Assembly (NCBI GenBank): GCA_945956935.1 | Contig: CAMFJD010000002.1 | Location: 81,483 to 145,482, forward strand | Origin: an uncultured Bacillota bacterium | GTDB lineage: Bacteria > Bacillota_I > Bacilli_A > Culicoidibacterales > ZOR0006 | Length of the DNA: 64,000 nt | Direction of reading: 5' to 3' | Shown: piece by piece, positions 18,084 to 28,445 of the stretch | Layout of the letters: each line of letters begins with the position of its first letter | How positions within the stretch are numbered: the first letter of the stretch is position 1 | Position numbers and translations under genes: made by a program | The notes under the pieces: generated by a model | Told to the model about the DNA's origin: nothing | Database searches by the model: none | The model's input: only the letters and a program-made list of their open reading frames with translations

Positions 18084-19271
18084 TTAAGCAAGTGATTGGA
18101 AAATAATTTTTAAAGCATTGGAATCTAATTGTTGGAAATTTCCAATAGTTGATCGACCTAGTAGTGTTTTTTCAATAAGTTCTTCCATTTTAGGAGTGAT
18201 ATCAATTGATATATCTTGCATCGTGCTTGGAGCACCTAAACTCGCCCAAAATTCCCGTAAAGCATGGACACCTGCAAGAGCTGTTTCTAATGTTGTATGT
18301 TGTGGTGTTACTTGAAATACTTCAACGGCCATTTTAGCAATTAGTGGGGCGTTTTTCATTGGATCTGCATGAAGAACATAATCAAACCAATGCGGAAAAA
18401 CAATGGCTAACCCAGCACCATGTGGAATATCAAAGCAAGCAGACAGTGCGTGCTCAATTTGATGTGATGCCCAGTCACCTGTTGAGCCAATTCGTAATAC
18501 GCCGTTGAGTGCATATGTGCCACAAATCATGAGTGTTTCACGGGCAGAATAGTTTGTTAAATCTTTCATGACTAAAGGAGCAGTTTGAATCACTTGTCGC
18601 AATGTAGCTTCAATTAAGGCTTCTTGATATGGATTTGAGACTGCATCAGGATGTGCACGGAAATATTGTTCAAATAAATGGCTCATAATATCGACAATTC
18701 CATAAAGTGTATGATTGCTCGGGACGCTAATTGTATTGCTTGGATCAAGCAAAGCAAAAACTGGTAGTGCAAGCGGTGATCCCCAACCACGTTTTTCTTG
18801 TGTTGTCCAATTTGTAATGACTGATCCACTATTTGTTTCAGAACCCGTTGCAGCAAGGGTTAAAATGACACCGATTGGAATGGCTGAAGTTGGGGTGTGC
18901 TTCCCTAAAACAATATCCCAAGCATTGTGAGGATAATCAATACCGACAGCAATAAGTTTGGCTGCATCGATAACACTACCACCGCCAATGGCAAGTACAA
19001 AATCACACATCTGTTCGCGTGCGCATGTGATAGCCGCATTGACTGTTTCGACTCGTGGATTCGGTTGGATACCTTGAAATGGTGTGAATTGAATATGAGC
19101 GGCTTCTAGTGTTTGTGTAACTAATTGATAGAGTCCATTTTTGTGAATACTGCCGCCCCCATAAACAAGTAATACATGCTGTTTATCTTTTAACAGTGTT
19201 GATAGATGATTTTTTACAACACCGGCACCAAAAATTAATTGAGTTGGTAATGATAACTGAAAATTTTCCAT
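18084..19271 (-). CDS. Iron-containing alcohol dehydrogenase
   Basis: Group III Fe-dependent alcohol dehydrogenase of 395 residues, acting on alcohol/aldehyde couples with NAD(P)H. The N-terminal domain has LPTQLIFGAG and VYGGGSIHKNGLY; the cofactor site LAIGGGSVIDAAKLIA is at about residues 92-107. The metal ligands are in DIMSHLFEQYF and SHQIEHALSACFDIPHGAGLAIVFPHW (Asp and three His). Closest in style to the butanol dehydrogenase (YugJ/BdhA) group; the actual substrate cannot be read from sequence. Confidence 0.9.
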   Translation of the reverse strand: MENFQLSLPTQLIFGAGVVKNHLSTLLKDKQHVLLVYGGGSIHKNGLYQLVTQTLEAAHIQFTPFQGIQPNPRVETVNAAITCAREQMCDFVLAIGGGSVIDAAKLIAVGIDYPHNAWDIVLGKHTPTSAIPIGVILTLAATGSETNSGSVITNWTTQEKRGWGSPLALPVFALLDPSNTISVPSNHTLYGIVDIMSHLFEQYFRAHPDAVSNPYQEALIEATLRQVIQTAPLVMKDLTNYSARETLMICGTYALNGVLRIGSTGDWASHQIEHALSACFDIPHGAGLAIVFPHWFDYVLHADPMKNAPLIAKMAVEVFQVTPQHTTLETALAGVHALREFWASLGAPSTMQDISIDITPKMEELIEKTLLGRSTIGNFQQLDSNALKIIFQSLA

Positions 19272-19392
19272 AGAATAAATCCCCCTTTTTACTTTTGATT
19301 ACAACAAGTATACTGTATTTTCAATAAATGTGATAGAATGAAACAATAATTAGATGGATTTTTTGTAAAAAAAAAGAAAGTGAGGAAAAGAT

Positions 19393-19917
19393 ATGCAAAA
19401 AATAACAGTATTTGATTTTGAAACGACAGGATTTAAACAAAATCGTGCTGTCTCACTAGGGGTCATTGTATATGAAGATGGTCAGAAAATAGTTGAAATT
19501 TATCAATTATTCAATCCAGGTGTAAGTATTGAACCGGGTGCGCAACGTATCCACGGAATTAGTTCTGCTGACGTAGCTTCCAAGCCAACATTTGCTGAAA
19601 TGTGGCCGTTATTACGACCATATTTTGAACAAAGCTTAGTTGTTGCACATAATGCGAAATTCGATTTGCGTGTCTTAGCAAACGAATGTAAGGCATACAA
19701 TTTAACTTGTCAACCATTACAGATATTTTGTACATTAACATACGCGAAAGAACACGTGAAAACACCGAGCAATAAGCATAAACTTGAAGTGCTAGCAGAA
19801 TATTATGACATTGACTTAAGACATGCGCACAATGCATTAGATGATAGTCGAGCAACGGGTGAGTTATTATTTAAAATGGTAACAACACCGATTACACCAG
19901 AGATTTGGACAATATAA
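19393..19917 (+). CDS. DnaQ-like DEDDh 3'-5' exonuclease
   Basis: 174 residues forming a stand-alone exonuclease domain. Exo I is FDFETTGFKQNRAVSLG with the Asp/Glu pair, Exo II is VVAHNAKFDLRVL, and Exo III is HNALDDSRATGELL with the His and Asp of the DEDDh type. It resembles the DNA polymerase III epsilon group but has no tau- or clamp-binding tail that I can see. PolC already has its own exonuclease, so this protein probably acts in repair or nucleic-acid turnover. It lies 27 bases before recD2, suggesting an operon. Confidence 0.9.
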   Translation: MQKITVFDFETTGFKQNRAVSLGVIVYEDGQKIVEIYQLFNPGVSIEPGAQRIHGISSADVASKPTFAEMWPLLRPYFEQSLVVAHNAKFDLRVLANECKAYNLTCQPLQIFCTLTYAKEHVKTPSNKHKLEVLAEYYDIDLRHAHNALDDSRATGELLFKMVTTPITPEIWTI

Positions 19918-19944
19918 CTTAGTCAGTAAAGTGAGGGAATATAC

Positions 19945-22308
19945 GTGGAAACATGGGTCGAAGGAACAGTTGAACATATTCGGTTTTCGAACGAAGAAAA
20001 TGGCTATCAAATCGTTATTGTTCATATTGAACAAACAAGTGAATCACTTAAACAATTCAATCAAAAAGATATAGCTATTGTTGGAGCATTTCCATTGACG
20101 TTAAAACAAAACCAACAGTATCGTTGGCACGGTTCAATTGTTCAAAACCCAACGTATGGTGAACAATTCAGTGCGAATGAAGTGTCAAAAGTACAAAGAC
20201 AAACGAGAGATGCACTTATTCAGTATTTATCGAGTGAACTATTTAAAGGAATTGGAAAAAAAACCGCCGAGCAGCTTGTGGAATGTCTCGGCGAAAATCT
20301 GGTCACAGAAGTGTTACTGAATATTGAATTATTGGATGATTTACCGATTAAAGGTTGGAATGCGAAAAAAGCAGAACAATTTTATGATCAACTTGTTGAA
20401 CATTCTGGGAGTGAACAAGTGATTGTATTTTTGACAGAACATGGGTTGTCGATTCGTCAAGCACAAAGTGTGTATCGTATTTTAGGTATGGAAGCAATTG
20501 GGATAGTACGAACAAATCCATATGTTTTAATTGAAAAAGTACCACGGATTGGATTTAAAATTGCTGATCGTATTGCTTTTTCACTTGGATTTGAACCACT
20601 TGATCAACGCCGGTTATTGGCAGCAATTCAAGCAACAATTCAGGAGTTTTGTCAACAAAATGGTCATACATACGTAATCCGAACAGAAATTTTTTCTGAA
20701 GTGATTCGATTACTACAATTGCCAACAAATGTAACAGCCGCGATTGAAAGTGAATTAACGACATTAGTTCACCAACAAAAATTGATTCAACTCGATGAAA
20801 ATGAGTATGTATTACCGCTATTTATGCAAACAGAGCAAAAAATTGCAGACTATCTCCTACAATTGAATAAAAGATTAATTGCAACGCCACCAGAGAATGA
20901 TGTTGAGCGCTATGTTCATCAATGTGAACAACGATTAGGAATAACATATGCAAGCCAGCAAAAACAAGCTATTTTACAAGCATTGCAAGTGCCAGTTAGT
21001 ATTTTGACTGGTGGGCCTGGAACGGGAAAAACAACAGTTATACAAGGTATGATTGATGCAATGTGCCATAGTTACCAAATTGATTCGAATATTGATAATT
21101 ATGAAAAAGCGAGTGAATTTCCGATTGTATTGCTGGCACCAACAGGAAAAGCGGCTAAACGGATGAAATCGGCAACAGGATATGAAGCAATGACGATACA
21201 TCGCTTTTTGCGATATGATTTACATAGTAATACGTTTCATTTTAACGATGAAAATCCATTGGATATGATTGAGTTTGTTATCATTGATGAAACGTCAATG
21301 TTAGATATCTGGGTGTTGCATTCTTTGTTGAAAGCACTTCCTAATTTACAACATCTTGTTTTCGTTGGCGATAGTGATCAGCTCCCATCAGTAGGTGCCG
21401 GGAATGTATTACACGATTTAATTGCAAGTGAACAATTTGCAACACATCAATTACAAACGATTTTCCGTCAAGCAGATGGTTCGAAAATTATTGATTTGGC
21501 GCAAGCAGTTCGTGAAGGTCATGTGACCCCACAATTTTTTACGAAGGCAAATGATTACACATTCATTCAAAGTCCAAGTGCACAGTTGCCAGATGTTATC
21601 GGTAAAATTATGAAAAATGCAATTGATAAAGGATATGATCTTTTAGATGTACAGGTATTAGCACCAATGTATAAAGGTTCTGTGGGGATTATTGCGTTAA
21701 ATACGTATTTGCAACAATTGTTAAATCCGGAATCTGATTTTAAAAAAGAGCATCAGTTTGGTACAATGACATTTCGTGAAGGTGATAAAGTGCTGCAATT
21801 GAAAAACTTGCCTGATTTGAATATTTATAATGGCGATGTGGCAATTATTGAATCAATTGTGGTGCTAAAAGGAAAAGACCCCTACTTTATTTTAAATGTA
21901 GATGGAGAGAACATTGATTATCCAAGTGAGCATTTTGATAAATTACAATTAGCGTATTGTATCTCAGTACATAAATCACAAGGGAGTGAATTTCCTATTG
22001 TTCTGATGCCAATGAGTCAATCATATCATATGATGTTATATCGTAAACTGTTGTATACAGGAATGACACGGGCAAAGAAATCGTTGATTCTTTGTGGAGA
22101 TGAGCAAGCACTCACACAAGCAGTGTATCAGCAAAGCGAGCGATCGCGGCGAACACTATTGAAAGAATTACTTGTGCATCAATCGGAAAAAGCGAAGCAA
22201 GTGAAAGAACAAGTGGGTTATGAATTGACCGAATTAGGTGAGTATGATATGGAAGGAGTAAGTCCCTTTGACTTTATGGAACAGCCGATTTTGGGACCGA
22301 TGTTATAG
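19945..22308 (+). CDS. recD2: RecD2 ATP-dependent 5'-3' DNA helicase
   Basis: Superfamily 1B helicase of 787 residues, the RecBC-independent form found in Gram-positives and linked to repair and replication fork integrity. The N-terminal OB-like domain and helix-hairpin-helix region (FKGIGKKTAEQLVECLG) are followed by Walker A GGPGTGKTTVIQG (about residue 353), Walker B VIIDETSMLD, and the C-terminal motifs QLAYCISVHKSQGSEF and YTGMTRAKKSL. GTG 19945 follows the GTGAGGGA ribosome site. The upstream exonuclease is probably in the same operon; alaS, its normal downstream neighbour, has been displaced by an IS605-type element. Confidence 0.95.
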   Translation: METWVEGTVEHIRFSNEENGYQIVIVHIEQTSESLKQFNQKDIAIVGAFPLTLKQNQQYRWHGSIVQNPTYGEQFSANEVSKVQRQTRDALIQYLSSELFKGIGKKTAEQLVECLGENLVTEVLLNIELLDDLPIKGWNAKKAEQFYDQLVEHSGSEQVIVFLTEHGLSIRQAQSVYRILGMEAIGIVRTNPYVLIEKVPRIGFKIADRIAFSLGFEPLDQRRLLAAIQATIQEFCQQNGHTYVIRTEIFSEVIRLLQLPTNVTAAIESELTTLVHQQKLIQLDENEYVLPLFMQTEQKIADYLLQLNKRLIATPPENDVERYVHQCEQRLGITYASQQKQAILQALQVPVSILTGGPGTGKTTVIQGMIDAMCHSYQIDSNIDNYEKASEFPIVLLAPTGKAAKRMKSATGYEAMTIHRFLRYDLHSNTFHFNDENPLDMIEFVIIDETSMLDIWVLHSLLKALPNLQHLVFVGDSDQLPSVGAGNVLHDLIASEQFATHQLQTIFRQADGSKIIDLAQAVREGHVTPQFFTKANDYTFIQSPSAQLPDVIGKIMKNAIDKGYDLLDVQVLAPMYKGSVGIIALNTYLQQLLNPESDFKKEHQFGTMTFREGDKVLQLKNLPDLNIYNGDVAIIESIVVLKGKDPYFILNVDGENIDYPSEHFDKLQLAYCISVHKSQGSEFPIVLMPMSQSYHMMLYRKLLYTGMTRAKKSLILCGDEQALTQAVYQQSERSRRTLLKELLVHQSEKAKQVKEQVGYELTELGEYDMEGVSPFDFMEQPILGPML

Positions 22309-22351
22309 TTTGCCAAAATAGAAAGATTCAGTTTTTTGTTTGAACAAAAAA

Positions 22352-22406
22352 GCGAACCTAACCCCTTCTATAGCGATGAGAATCGTTTAGGAGGGGTTAG
22401 GTTCGC
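22352..22406. repeat. Left-end hairpin of the IS605-type element
   Basis: GCGAACCTAACCCCT (22352-22366) pairs perfectly with AGGGGTTAGGTTCGC (22392-22406). It lies 6 bases from the tnpA stop and also shields or terminates both recD2 and tnpA transcripts. Confidence 0.75.
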
Positions 22407-22412
22407 ATAATT

Positions 22413-22814
22413 TTATTGTCCTTGGTCTTCAATGTATTTTTTTATAATGTCAATTGTTGCACCACCTGTCGATAAAATAAGATAACTGTTACTCCAGAAA
22501 TACGGCTTCCAATAATATGGCGCTAATTGTTCTGAAAATTCTTTACGAATGAGTCGACTGCTAACTGTTTTTAAATTATTCACCAATTTAGACAGCTGTA
22601 CTTGCGGCGGTGCATCAAATAACACGTGGAGGTGGTCTTCATCTGTATTGATTTCAACAAGTTGGCAGCCCCACCGCTCTTCGAGGATTTCGGTAAAAAT
22701 GGCGATAAGCCGTTTTTTTATTGCTTCGTCAATCACTTTATGGCGGTATTTTGTAACTACAACTAAGTGATATGAAAGTCTATAATAGCTATGTCGATTC
22801 TTATTATAATGCAT
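22413..22814 (-). CDS. tnpA: IS200/IS605 family Y1 transposase TnpA
   Basis: 133-residue HUH-type single-strand transposase. The N-terminus HNKNRHSYYRLSYHLVVVTKYR is the family start, HLHVLFDAPPQ carries the metal-binding His-x-His, and the C-terminal helix (GGATIDIIKKYIEDQ) is where the catalytic tyrosine region sits: SYLILSTGGATIDIIKKYI. The usual final Tyr in this helix (KKYIEDQ) is present. The frame is intact with no obvious lesion, so it could act on its own ends and on related elements in trans. Confidence 0.93.
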   Translation of the reverse strand: MHYNKNRHSYYRLSYHLVVVTKYRHKVIDEAIKKRLIAIFTEILEERWGCQLVEINTDEDHLHVLFDAPPQVQLSKLVNNLKTVSSRLIRKEFSEQLAPYYWKPYFWSNSYLILSTGGATIDIIKKYIEDQGQ

Positions 22815-22901
22815 AAAAATTCACACTCCATTCATTTACAACTAAATGTAACCATGTTAAAATTGTAACACAAATTACTTCAAAGTGGGAGGTGGGATTT
22901 T

Positions 22902-24234
22902 ATGAAAATTATGCAATCATATCAAGCAGAAATTCAATCCGCAAATAAACAGTTCGATGCAACGATTCAAATCTATCGCAAAGCGTTGATGTATCTTATT
23001 TCAGTTATTTCAAATAAATGGGATGCGCTTGCTGAGTTGACTGCAAAACAACGCATCAATACAGCTGAAAAATATATCCATTAAACAAAAGCAAATCCGG
23101 AACCAAAATATGATTTCGATACCAAGTTTTATAAATTTCCATCCTATTTACGCAGAAGTGCTATCAGCGATGCAATTGGCATTGTTTCTTCTTTTCGAAG
23201 TGATTTAGCGAATTATGAACAAGAGCGATACAATGCCATTTCAAGCGGGAAACGTTTTAAAAAGCAACCACCACGGTTGCCATTGAAGCACTTCAAGCAT
23301 CCTGCTTTATACAAAGGCAACATGTTCAATAAATATGAGGGTCCAATGATGCTTGTCAAAATCTTTAAACACAATGATTGGGTATGGGCTGACGTCAAAT
23401 TAAAGCAAACTGATTTTAATTACCTGTCAAAACAAACAGGTGTGGAATCATCACCGACACTGGTAAAAAAAGGATGAAAATACTTTCTGCAATTTTCATA
23501 CGAACAATCAATTCAATTAAACAAAACGAACTTGGCAGAACAGACAATCTTAGTGATTGATTTAGGCATTAATCATTCAGCTGTTTGTAGCGTCATAAAA
23601 GCAGACGGCACTATCACTAGTCGATATTTCATTAATCAACCAGTAGAAAAAGACCGGATGCATACGTTAATTAAACGGCTACGCAACAAACAGTCACAAA
23701 GTGGTAAAAAGGCGCCCATGCCTAAAATTTGGGCGAAAATCAATGGCTATAACACACAAATCGTCAATGATACAGGCACCCAAATTAGTAAGGTCATTGA
23801 GGCTCACAATGTCGATTGTCTTGTTTTCGAATAATTTAGACTTCAAAGGTGGCAAACGTCAACGCCAGACAGCGCATAAGCTCTTAATGTGGCGTTATCG
23901 CACCATTCAAGCGAAGTTAATGACAAAAGCGCATGCGCTTCGTTGTCGCTATGTCTTTGTGAATGCAGGTCACACTTCAAAGTTAGCCTTCGATGGAAGC
24001 GGCGAAGTAGAATGCAACAAAAAAATGCCAGTCTTTGTGTATTTAAGACTGGCAAACACTACAACTGTGATTTAAATGCGTCCTATAACATTGGCGCACG
24101 GTATTTTATTAAGGAATACGCAAAATCCATGTCTGCGAAGGCATAGTCTCAAGTCGTGGCAAAAGTCCCATTACTTGAGCGAAGAACTCAATGCACTTTG
24201 TCTACTTATAGAGCGTTGTACGAGGTGGCGACAG
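22902..24234 (+). pseudogene. tnpB: TnpB (RNA-guided nuclease) pseudogene
   Basis: The TnpB reading frame can be followed across the whole length but is broken several times: an in-frame stop after residue 60 (near 23082), a second at 23475, a frame change at about 23830, and another in an A-rich run at about 24020. RuvC-like pieces are recognisable: VIDLGINHSAVCSVI (first Asp), LVFE (Glu) just before the frame change, and CDLNASYNIGARYF (last Asp). No zinc-ribbon cysteine pairs are seen. The nuclease is not functional. The N-terminal domain with QPPRLPLKHFKHPALYKG is typical of TnpB rather than IscB. Confidence 0.88.
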
Positions 24235-24307
24235 CATAATCATGCCGTCTTATGGATTTGGTTACATTTTCACCACTTTATTCATCTGTGTTCAGTAGAA
24301 GAGAAGT

Positions 24308-24366
24308 CTATTTCAGTCAAATGAAATAGAAGCCCCTTCCAGAATGCCTCATGGCATTTGGGAGGG
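24308..24366. repeat. Right-end hairpins of the IS605-type element (possible omega-RNA end)
   Basis: Two neighbouring stem-loops: CTATTTCA with TGAAATAG (24308-24329), and CCCCTTCC plus AATGCC with GGCATT plus GGGAGGGG (24333-24366). In this family the right end overlaps the guide RNA scaffold used by TnpB. No gene follows until alaS at 24530; the space from 24367 contains only the probable alaS promoter region. Confidence 0.6.
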
Positions 24367-24529
24367 GAGGGTGCACTGGCTTTTTATTCTTTCTACCAAT
24401 TTCGAATCACAAAAGTAGCACCTTAAGATGAAAAAACCAAAAAACGCAGTGAATGATATCGCATGGATTGGTAAATTATGATAAAATAAGAAAGATTTCA
24501 AAGATTATTTATAGGAGCTGAAACAAAAT

Positions 24530-27163
24530 ATGAAAAAATTAACGAGTTCACAAATTCGTCGTATGTATTTAGATTTCTTTGCATCGAAAGGACACATGAT
24601 TGAGCCAAGTGCATCACTTGTCCCACATGAAGATCCAACGTTGTTATGGATTAATAGTGGTGTTGCGGCCCTGAAAAAATATTTTGATGGAAGTGAAGTG
24701 CCAAATTCACCACGTATTACGAATGCACAAAAATCAATTCGTACAAATGATATTGAAAATGTTGGTTTGACAGCACGACACCATACATTTTTTGAAATGT
24801 TAGGAAACTTCTCAATTGGTGATTATTTCCGTGAAGATGCCGTTCGTTGGGCATGGGAATTATTAACAAGCCCAGAATGGTACGCTTTTGATAAAGAATT
24901 GCTGTATGTAACAATTCACCCAGCTGATGAACAAACATATGCACTTTGGATTGAACTAGGTGTTGATCCAAGTCATATCGTACGTTTAGAAGATAATTTT
25001 TGGGAAATTGGTGAAGGACCTTGTGGACCAAATACAGAAATTTTTTATGATCGTGGTGCTGAATATGATTTAGATACACCAGAAGAAGAAATGTATCCAG
25101 GTGGAGAAAATGAACGTTACCTTGAAGTATGGAATGTTGTATTTTCACAATTTAATTCAACAATAGGTCTTGATCGCTCAGAATACCCAGAGTTACCAGC
25201 AAAAAATATTGATACCGGTATGGGTCTTGAACGTATGGCATCGATTATTCAAGATGTACCAACAAATTATGATACAGATTTATTTATGCCGATTATTCAT
25301 CAGGTAGAAGTGTTAAGCGGACAAAAATATCGTGTAGATGTAACACATGATATTGCGTTTAAAATTATTGCCGATCACATTCGTACAGTCACATTTGCAG
25401 TAGCAGATGGAGCATTACCATCAAATGAAGGACGTGGATACATTTTACGTCGTCTTATCCGTCGTGCTGTACGTTGGGCCAAAAAACTAGGGTTAGAAAA
25501 ACCATTTATGGCACAATTAGTCCCAACAGTTGCACAAGTAATGGAAGACTTCTATCCATACATTAATGAACATATTGATTTTGTTCAAAAAGTTATTACA
25601 AATGAAGAAGAGCGTTTCTTAGAAACGTTAAATGAAGGCTTGGCAATTTTAGCAACATTTGTTGAAAAATCAACTAAAAATACAATCAATGGAACAGATG
25701 CATTTAAATTATATGATACATATGGATTTCCAATTGAATTAACACAAGAATATGCTGCTGATCATGGATTTACTGTTGACATCGAAGGTTTTGAAGCGGC
25801 TATGGAGGCGCAACGTACACGTGCACGTAATGCTCGCGAAGAAATGGATTCAATGCAATCACAAAATCCGGTACTACGTAATTTTACAACACCAACAGTG
25901 TTTGTTGGATATGATACATTAATAACTGAAGGAAAAGTTACGTTATTACTTCAAAATGGTGAAACAGTGAACCACTTACGAGCGGGTGAGAATGGACAAG
26001 TAATTTTATCGCAAACAAGCTTCTATGCTGAAAGCGGCGGACAAATTGGAGATACAGGAACGTTAACAAATGGGACTGTTCAAGTAAAAGTAGTAGATAC
26101 GAAAAAAGCTCCAAACGGGCAAGCTTTACATACGGTCGAAGTTATTGATGGAACATTAGAGGTAGATGAAGTTGTTCAAGTAACTGTTACGACAGAGCTT
26201 CGTTTAGCGACAGTGAAGAACCACACTGCAACACATCTTTTACATAAAGCATTAAAAGAAGTGCTTGGGAGTCATGTTAATCAAGCTGGATCATTAGTGA
26301 AAGCAGACATGTTACGTTTTGACTTCACACATATTGCTGCGGTGACAACAGAAGAATTAGCATTAGTTGAGCAAAAAGTGAATGAAGCAATTTGGCAGGC
26401 ATTGCCAATGGAAATTTCAGAAATGAACATTGCACAAGCAAAAGAAGCTGGAGCGATGGCATTATTTGGTGAAAAGTACGGGGATGTTGTTCGTGTCGTG
26501 AAAGCTGGAACGTATTCAATTGAATTGTGTGGGGGATGTCACGTACACAATACAGCAGAAATCGGAATGTTTAAACTTGTATCTGAATCAGGAATTGGTT
26601 CGGGAGTACGCCGTATTGAAGCTGTGACAGGGAAAGGTGCATATCTTTACACACAAGCGCAAGCACAAAAGTTGCAAGCAGTTGCACAACTTGTTAAAGT
26701 AAATAATGTAGAGCAAGTAGAACAACGTGTGCAACAAGTGTTATTGGATGCTAAAGAAACAGGACGTGAATTGGAAGCGCTAAAATCGAAATTTGCACAA
26801 GCAGAAGCAGGACAATTAATGGATCAAGTTCAGACTGTTGGTGAATTTGAAGTGTTGGCAGTGAAAATTACGGGGTTAGATATGAGTGAATTACGTGATC
26901 TTGTCGATCAATTTAAACAACAATTGACAACTGGAGTTGTTGTGTTATTATCAGATTATGATGGCCGTGTAAACATTTGTGCTGGAGCAACGAAACAAGC
27001 GGTTGCAAAAGGCGCACATGCAGGACAGCTTATCAAAGAGGTTGCAACGATGTGTGGTGGAAAAGGTGGCGGACGCCCTGATATGGCACAAGCTGGTGCT
27101 AAAGATGCCCAATCAATTGATGCTGCTATTTCATTTGTACACACGTATGTTAGTGGCCTATAA
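24530..27163 (+). CDS. alaS: Alanyl-tRNA synthetase
   Basis: Class II synthetase of 877 residues, normal length. The N-terminal catalytic core starts [17 protein letters not shown] and includes [19 protein letters not shown]. The editing domain is complete with its zinc ligands ([11 protein letters not shown] at about 562, and CGGCHVHNT at about 664), so mischarged Ser/Gly can be cleared, in contrast with proS in this window. The C-terminal domain has the Gly-rich [15 protein letters not shown]. Operon with ireB and ruvX follows, the usual order. Confidence 0.97.
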   Translation: MKKLTSSQIRRMYLDFFASKGHMIEPSASLVPHEDPTLLWINSGVAALKKYFDGSEVPNSPRITNAQKSIRTNDIENVGLTARHHTFFEMLGNFSIGDYFREDAVRWAWELLTSPEWYAFDKELLYVTIHPADEQTYALWIELGVDPSHIVRLEDNFWEIGEGPCGPNTEIFYDRGAEYDLDTPEEEMYPGGENERYLEVWNVVFSQFNSTIGLDRSEYPELPAKNIDTGMGLERMASIIQDVPTNYDTDLFMPIIHQVEVLSGQKYRVDVTHDIAFKIIADHIRTVTFAVADGALPSNEGRGYILRRLIRRAVRWAKKLGLEKPFMAQLVPTVAQVMEDFYPYINEHIDFVQKVITNEEERFLETLNEGLAILATFVEKSTKNTINGTDAFKLYDTYGFPIELTQEYAADHGFTVDIEGFEAAMEAQRTRARNAREEMDSMQSQNPVLRNFTTPTVFVGYDTLITEGKVTLLLQNGETVNHLRAGENGQVILSQTSFYAESGGQIGDTGTLTNGTVQVKVVDTKKAPNGQALHTVEVIDGTLEVDEVVQVTVTTELRLATVKNHTATHLLHKALKEVLGSHVNQAGSLVKADMLRFDFTHIAAVTTEELALVEQKVNEAIWQALPMEISEMNIAQAKEAGAMALFGEKYGDVVRVVKAGTYSIELCGGCHVHNTAEIGMFKLVSESGIGSGVRRIEAVTGKGAYLYTQAQAQKLQAVAQLVKVNNVEQVEQRVQQVLLDAKETGRELEALKSKFAQAEAGQLMDQVQTVGEFEVLAVKITGLDMSELRDLVDQFKQQLTTGVVVLLSDYDGRVNICAGATKQAVAKGAHAGQLIKEVATMCGGKGGGRPDMAQAGAKDAQSIDAAISFVHTYVSGL

Positions 27164-27191
27164 TTAGACGAAAGAACGAAGGTGAAAAATC

Positions 27192-27440
27192 ATGAGTATT
27201 GATTTAACGCAAAAATATAATTTTGATGAATTACGTAGCCAAGAAGTTCGTTATATTTTAGAACAAGTGTTCGCTGCTTTGAAAGACAAAGGGTATAATC
27301 CTGTCAATCAGGTGGTAGGGTATTTATTATCTGGAGATCCTGCCTACATTCCTAGACATCAAGATGCACGTAATTTAATCCGTAAGTTAAACCGTGACGA
27401 AATTATCGAAGAGTTATTGAAAAATTACTTAGGAGAATAA
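27192..27440 (+). CDS. ireB: IreB family regulatory phosphoprotein (DUF965)
   Basis: 82 residues, highly conserved family. In Enterococcus faecalis IreB is a substrate of the Ser/Thr kinase IreK and acts as a negative regulator of cephalosporin resistance. The start [11 protein letters not shown] has the N-terminal Thr region where phosphorylation occurs in that species. The core [39 protein letters not shown] is present (cited here for its hallmark [13 protein letters not shown]). It is followed after one base by ruvX, so the genes are coupled. The kinase partner is not in this window. Confidence 0.93.
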   Translation: MSIDLTQKYNFDELRSQEVRYILEQVFAALKDKGYNPVNQVVGYLLSGDPAYIPRHQDARNLIRKLNRDEIIEELLKNYLGE

Positions 27441-27441
27441 G

Positions 27442-27855
27442 ATGCGAGTTTTAGGATTAGATGTAGGAACGAAAACAGTTGGTGTTGCTGTAAGTGATGT
27501 AATGGGCTGGACAGCACAAGGAGTTGAAACAGTACGCTTTCGTAGTGAAGATTACGAAGCAGCTATCGCAGCTGTTATGACGCATATTGTCCAGCTACAA
27601 CCTGAACGCATTGTTATCGGTATGCCCAAAAATATGAATGGGACTATTGGACATGCAGGTGAGCGAACACAAATATTTGCTGATTTACTAGGTAAGCAGA
27701 CGAATTTGCCAATTGTATTTTGGGATGAACGTTTGTCATCAATACAGGCTGAACGCATGTTAATTGAAGCTGATTTATCACGGAAAAAACGAAAACAAGT
27801 AATTGATAAAATGGCAGCAGTTGTTATTTTAAAAAGTTACTTAGATAGTCTCTAG
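27442..27855 (+). CDS. ruvX: Holliday junction resolvase-like RuvX (YqgF)
   Basis: 137 residues with the RNase H-like YqgF fold. The N-terminal LGLDVGTKTVGVAVSD carries the first catalytic Asp; VIGMPKNMNGTIG, then FWDERLSSIQAERML with Asp-Glu, and the terminal DKMAAVVILKSYLD are all present. Proposed roles are resolvase-like repair and processing of pre-16S rRNA. It sits between ireB and the DUF1292 genes in the conserved Lactobacillales order. Confidence 0.94.
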   Translation: MRVLGLDVGTKTVGVAVSDVMGWTAQGVETVRFRSEDYEAAIAAVMTHIVQLQPERIVIGMPKNMNGTIGHAGERTQIFADLLGKQTNLPIVFWDERLSSIQAERMLIEADLSRKKRKQVIDKMAAVVILKSYLDSL

Positions 27856-27867
27856 GAGGATCATAGA

Positions 27868-28422
27868 ATGGAAAAAGAATTGTTAACAATTATTGATGAA
27901 AATGGAACAGAAGTATTATGTGAGGTGCTTTTTACATTTGATTCAGCAGACTTTGGAAAAAGCTATGTTATTTACTATCCTTTTGGTGTTGAAGAAGATG
28001 AAGATGGGAATCTACCATTGTACGCGGCAAGTTTTGATCCAGAAGTAGGGACAGATGGGAAACTATTACCCGTTTCAACAGATGAAGAATGGGACATGAT
28101 TGAAGAGTTAGTAGCGACATTTTTAGAAGAAGAGGAAAATGAAGATGTTACTGATGAAGAACGTGCTATGATGGATGAAAATGTTGATGTTGAAGCACTT
28201 TTAACACCTGAACGTGAAGAGGAAATTGAAGAAGCAATTTCGGCCGAAGCGATTGCTCAAGAGTTAGCAACATTAAAGGCAGAATTTGATGAGGCAGTAG
28301 AGCAAACAATCGAAGAAGCACCACAATCAATGACTGCGGATGAAGCAGTCGAACAATTAAAACAATTAAAAGTTGAATTTGATGAGCTCGTGTCACAAGC
28401 AATTGAAAATTTACTAAAATAA
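27868..28422 (+). CDS. DUF1292 protein, long form
   Basis: 184 residues, very acidic. The N-terminal 85 residues are a DUF1292 (YrzB-like) domain: LLTIIDENGTEVLCEVLFTF and SYVIYYP. The remaining half is a Glu/Asp/Ala-rich, probably helical tail (for example EEIEEAISAEAIAQELATLK) with a repeated EQLKQLK(V/A)EFDE-type unit. Function is unknown in the family. It is 13 bases after ruvX and is followed by a second, short DUF1292 gene, so it is probably co-translated. Confidence 0.85.
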   Translation: MEKELLTIIDENGTEVLCEVLFTFDSADFGKSYVIYYPFGVEEDEDGNLPLYAASFDPEVGTDGKLLPVSTDEEWDMIEELVATFLEEEENEDVTDEERAMMDENVDVEALLTPEREEEIEEAISAEAIAQELATLKAEFDEAVEQTIEEAPQSMTADEAVEQLKQLKVEFDELVSQAIENLLK

Positions 28423-28445
28423 ATGACTGGAGGAATAACAGACGT

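Larger units (their letters stand above)
22352..24366. mobile_element. IS200/IS605-type element, divergent tnpA and dead tnpB
   Basis: A single-strand transposon inserted between recD2 and alaS. The left side has a long perfect hairpin (22352-22406) beyond the end of tnpA; the right side has two hairpins (24308-24366) beyond tnpB, as expected for LE and RE of this family. tnpA (minus) and tnpB (plus) are divergent. Exact cleavage sites cannot be fixed by eye. tnpA is intact while tnpB has several lesions. Confidence 0.8.

Noticed and set aside
24320..24530. A possible T-box leader for alaS.
   Set aside because: No GGTGG-ACCGCG-type T-box sequence is present; the only hairpins belong to the IS605-type right end.
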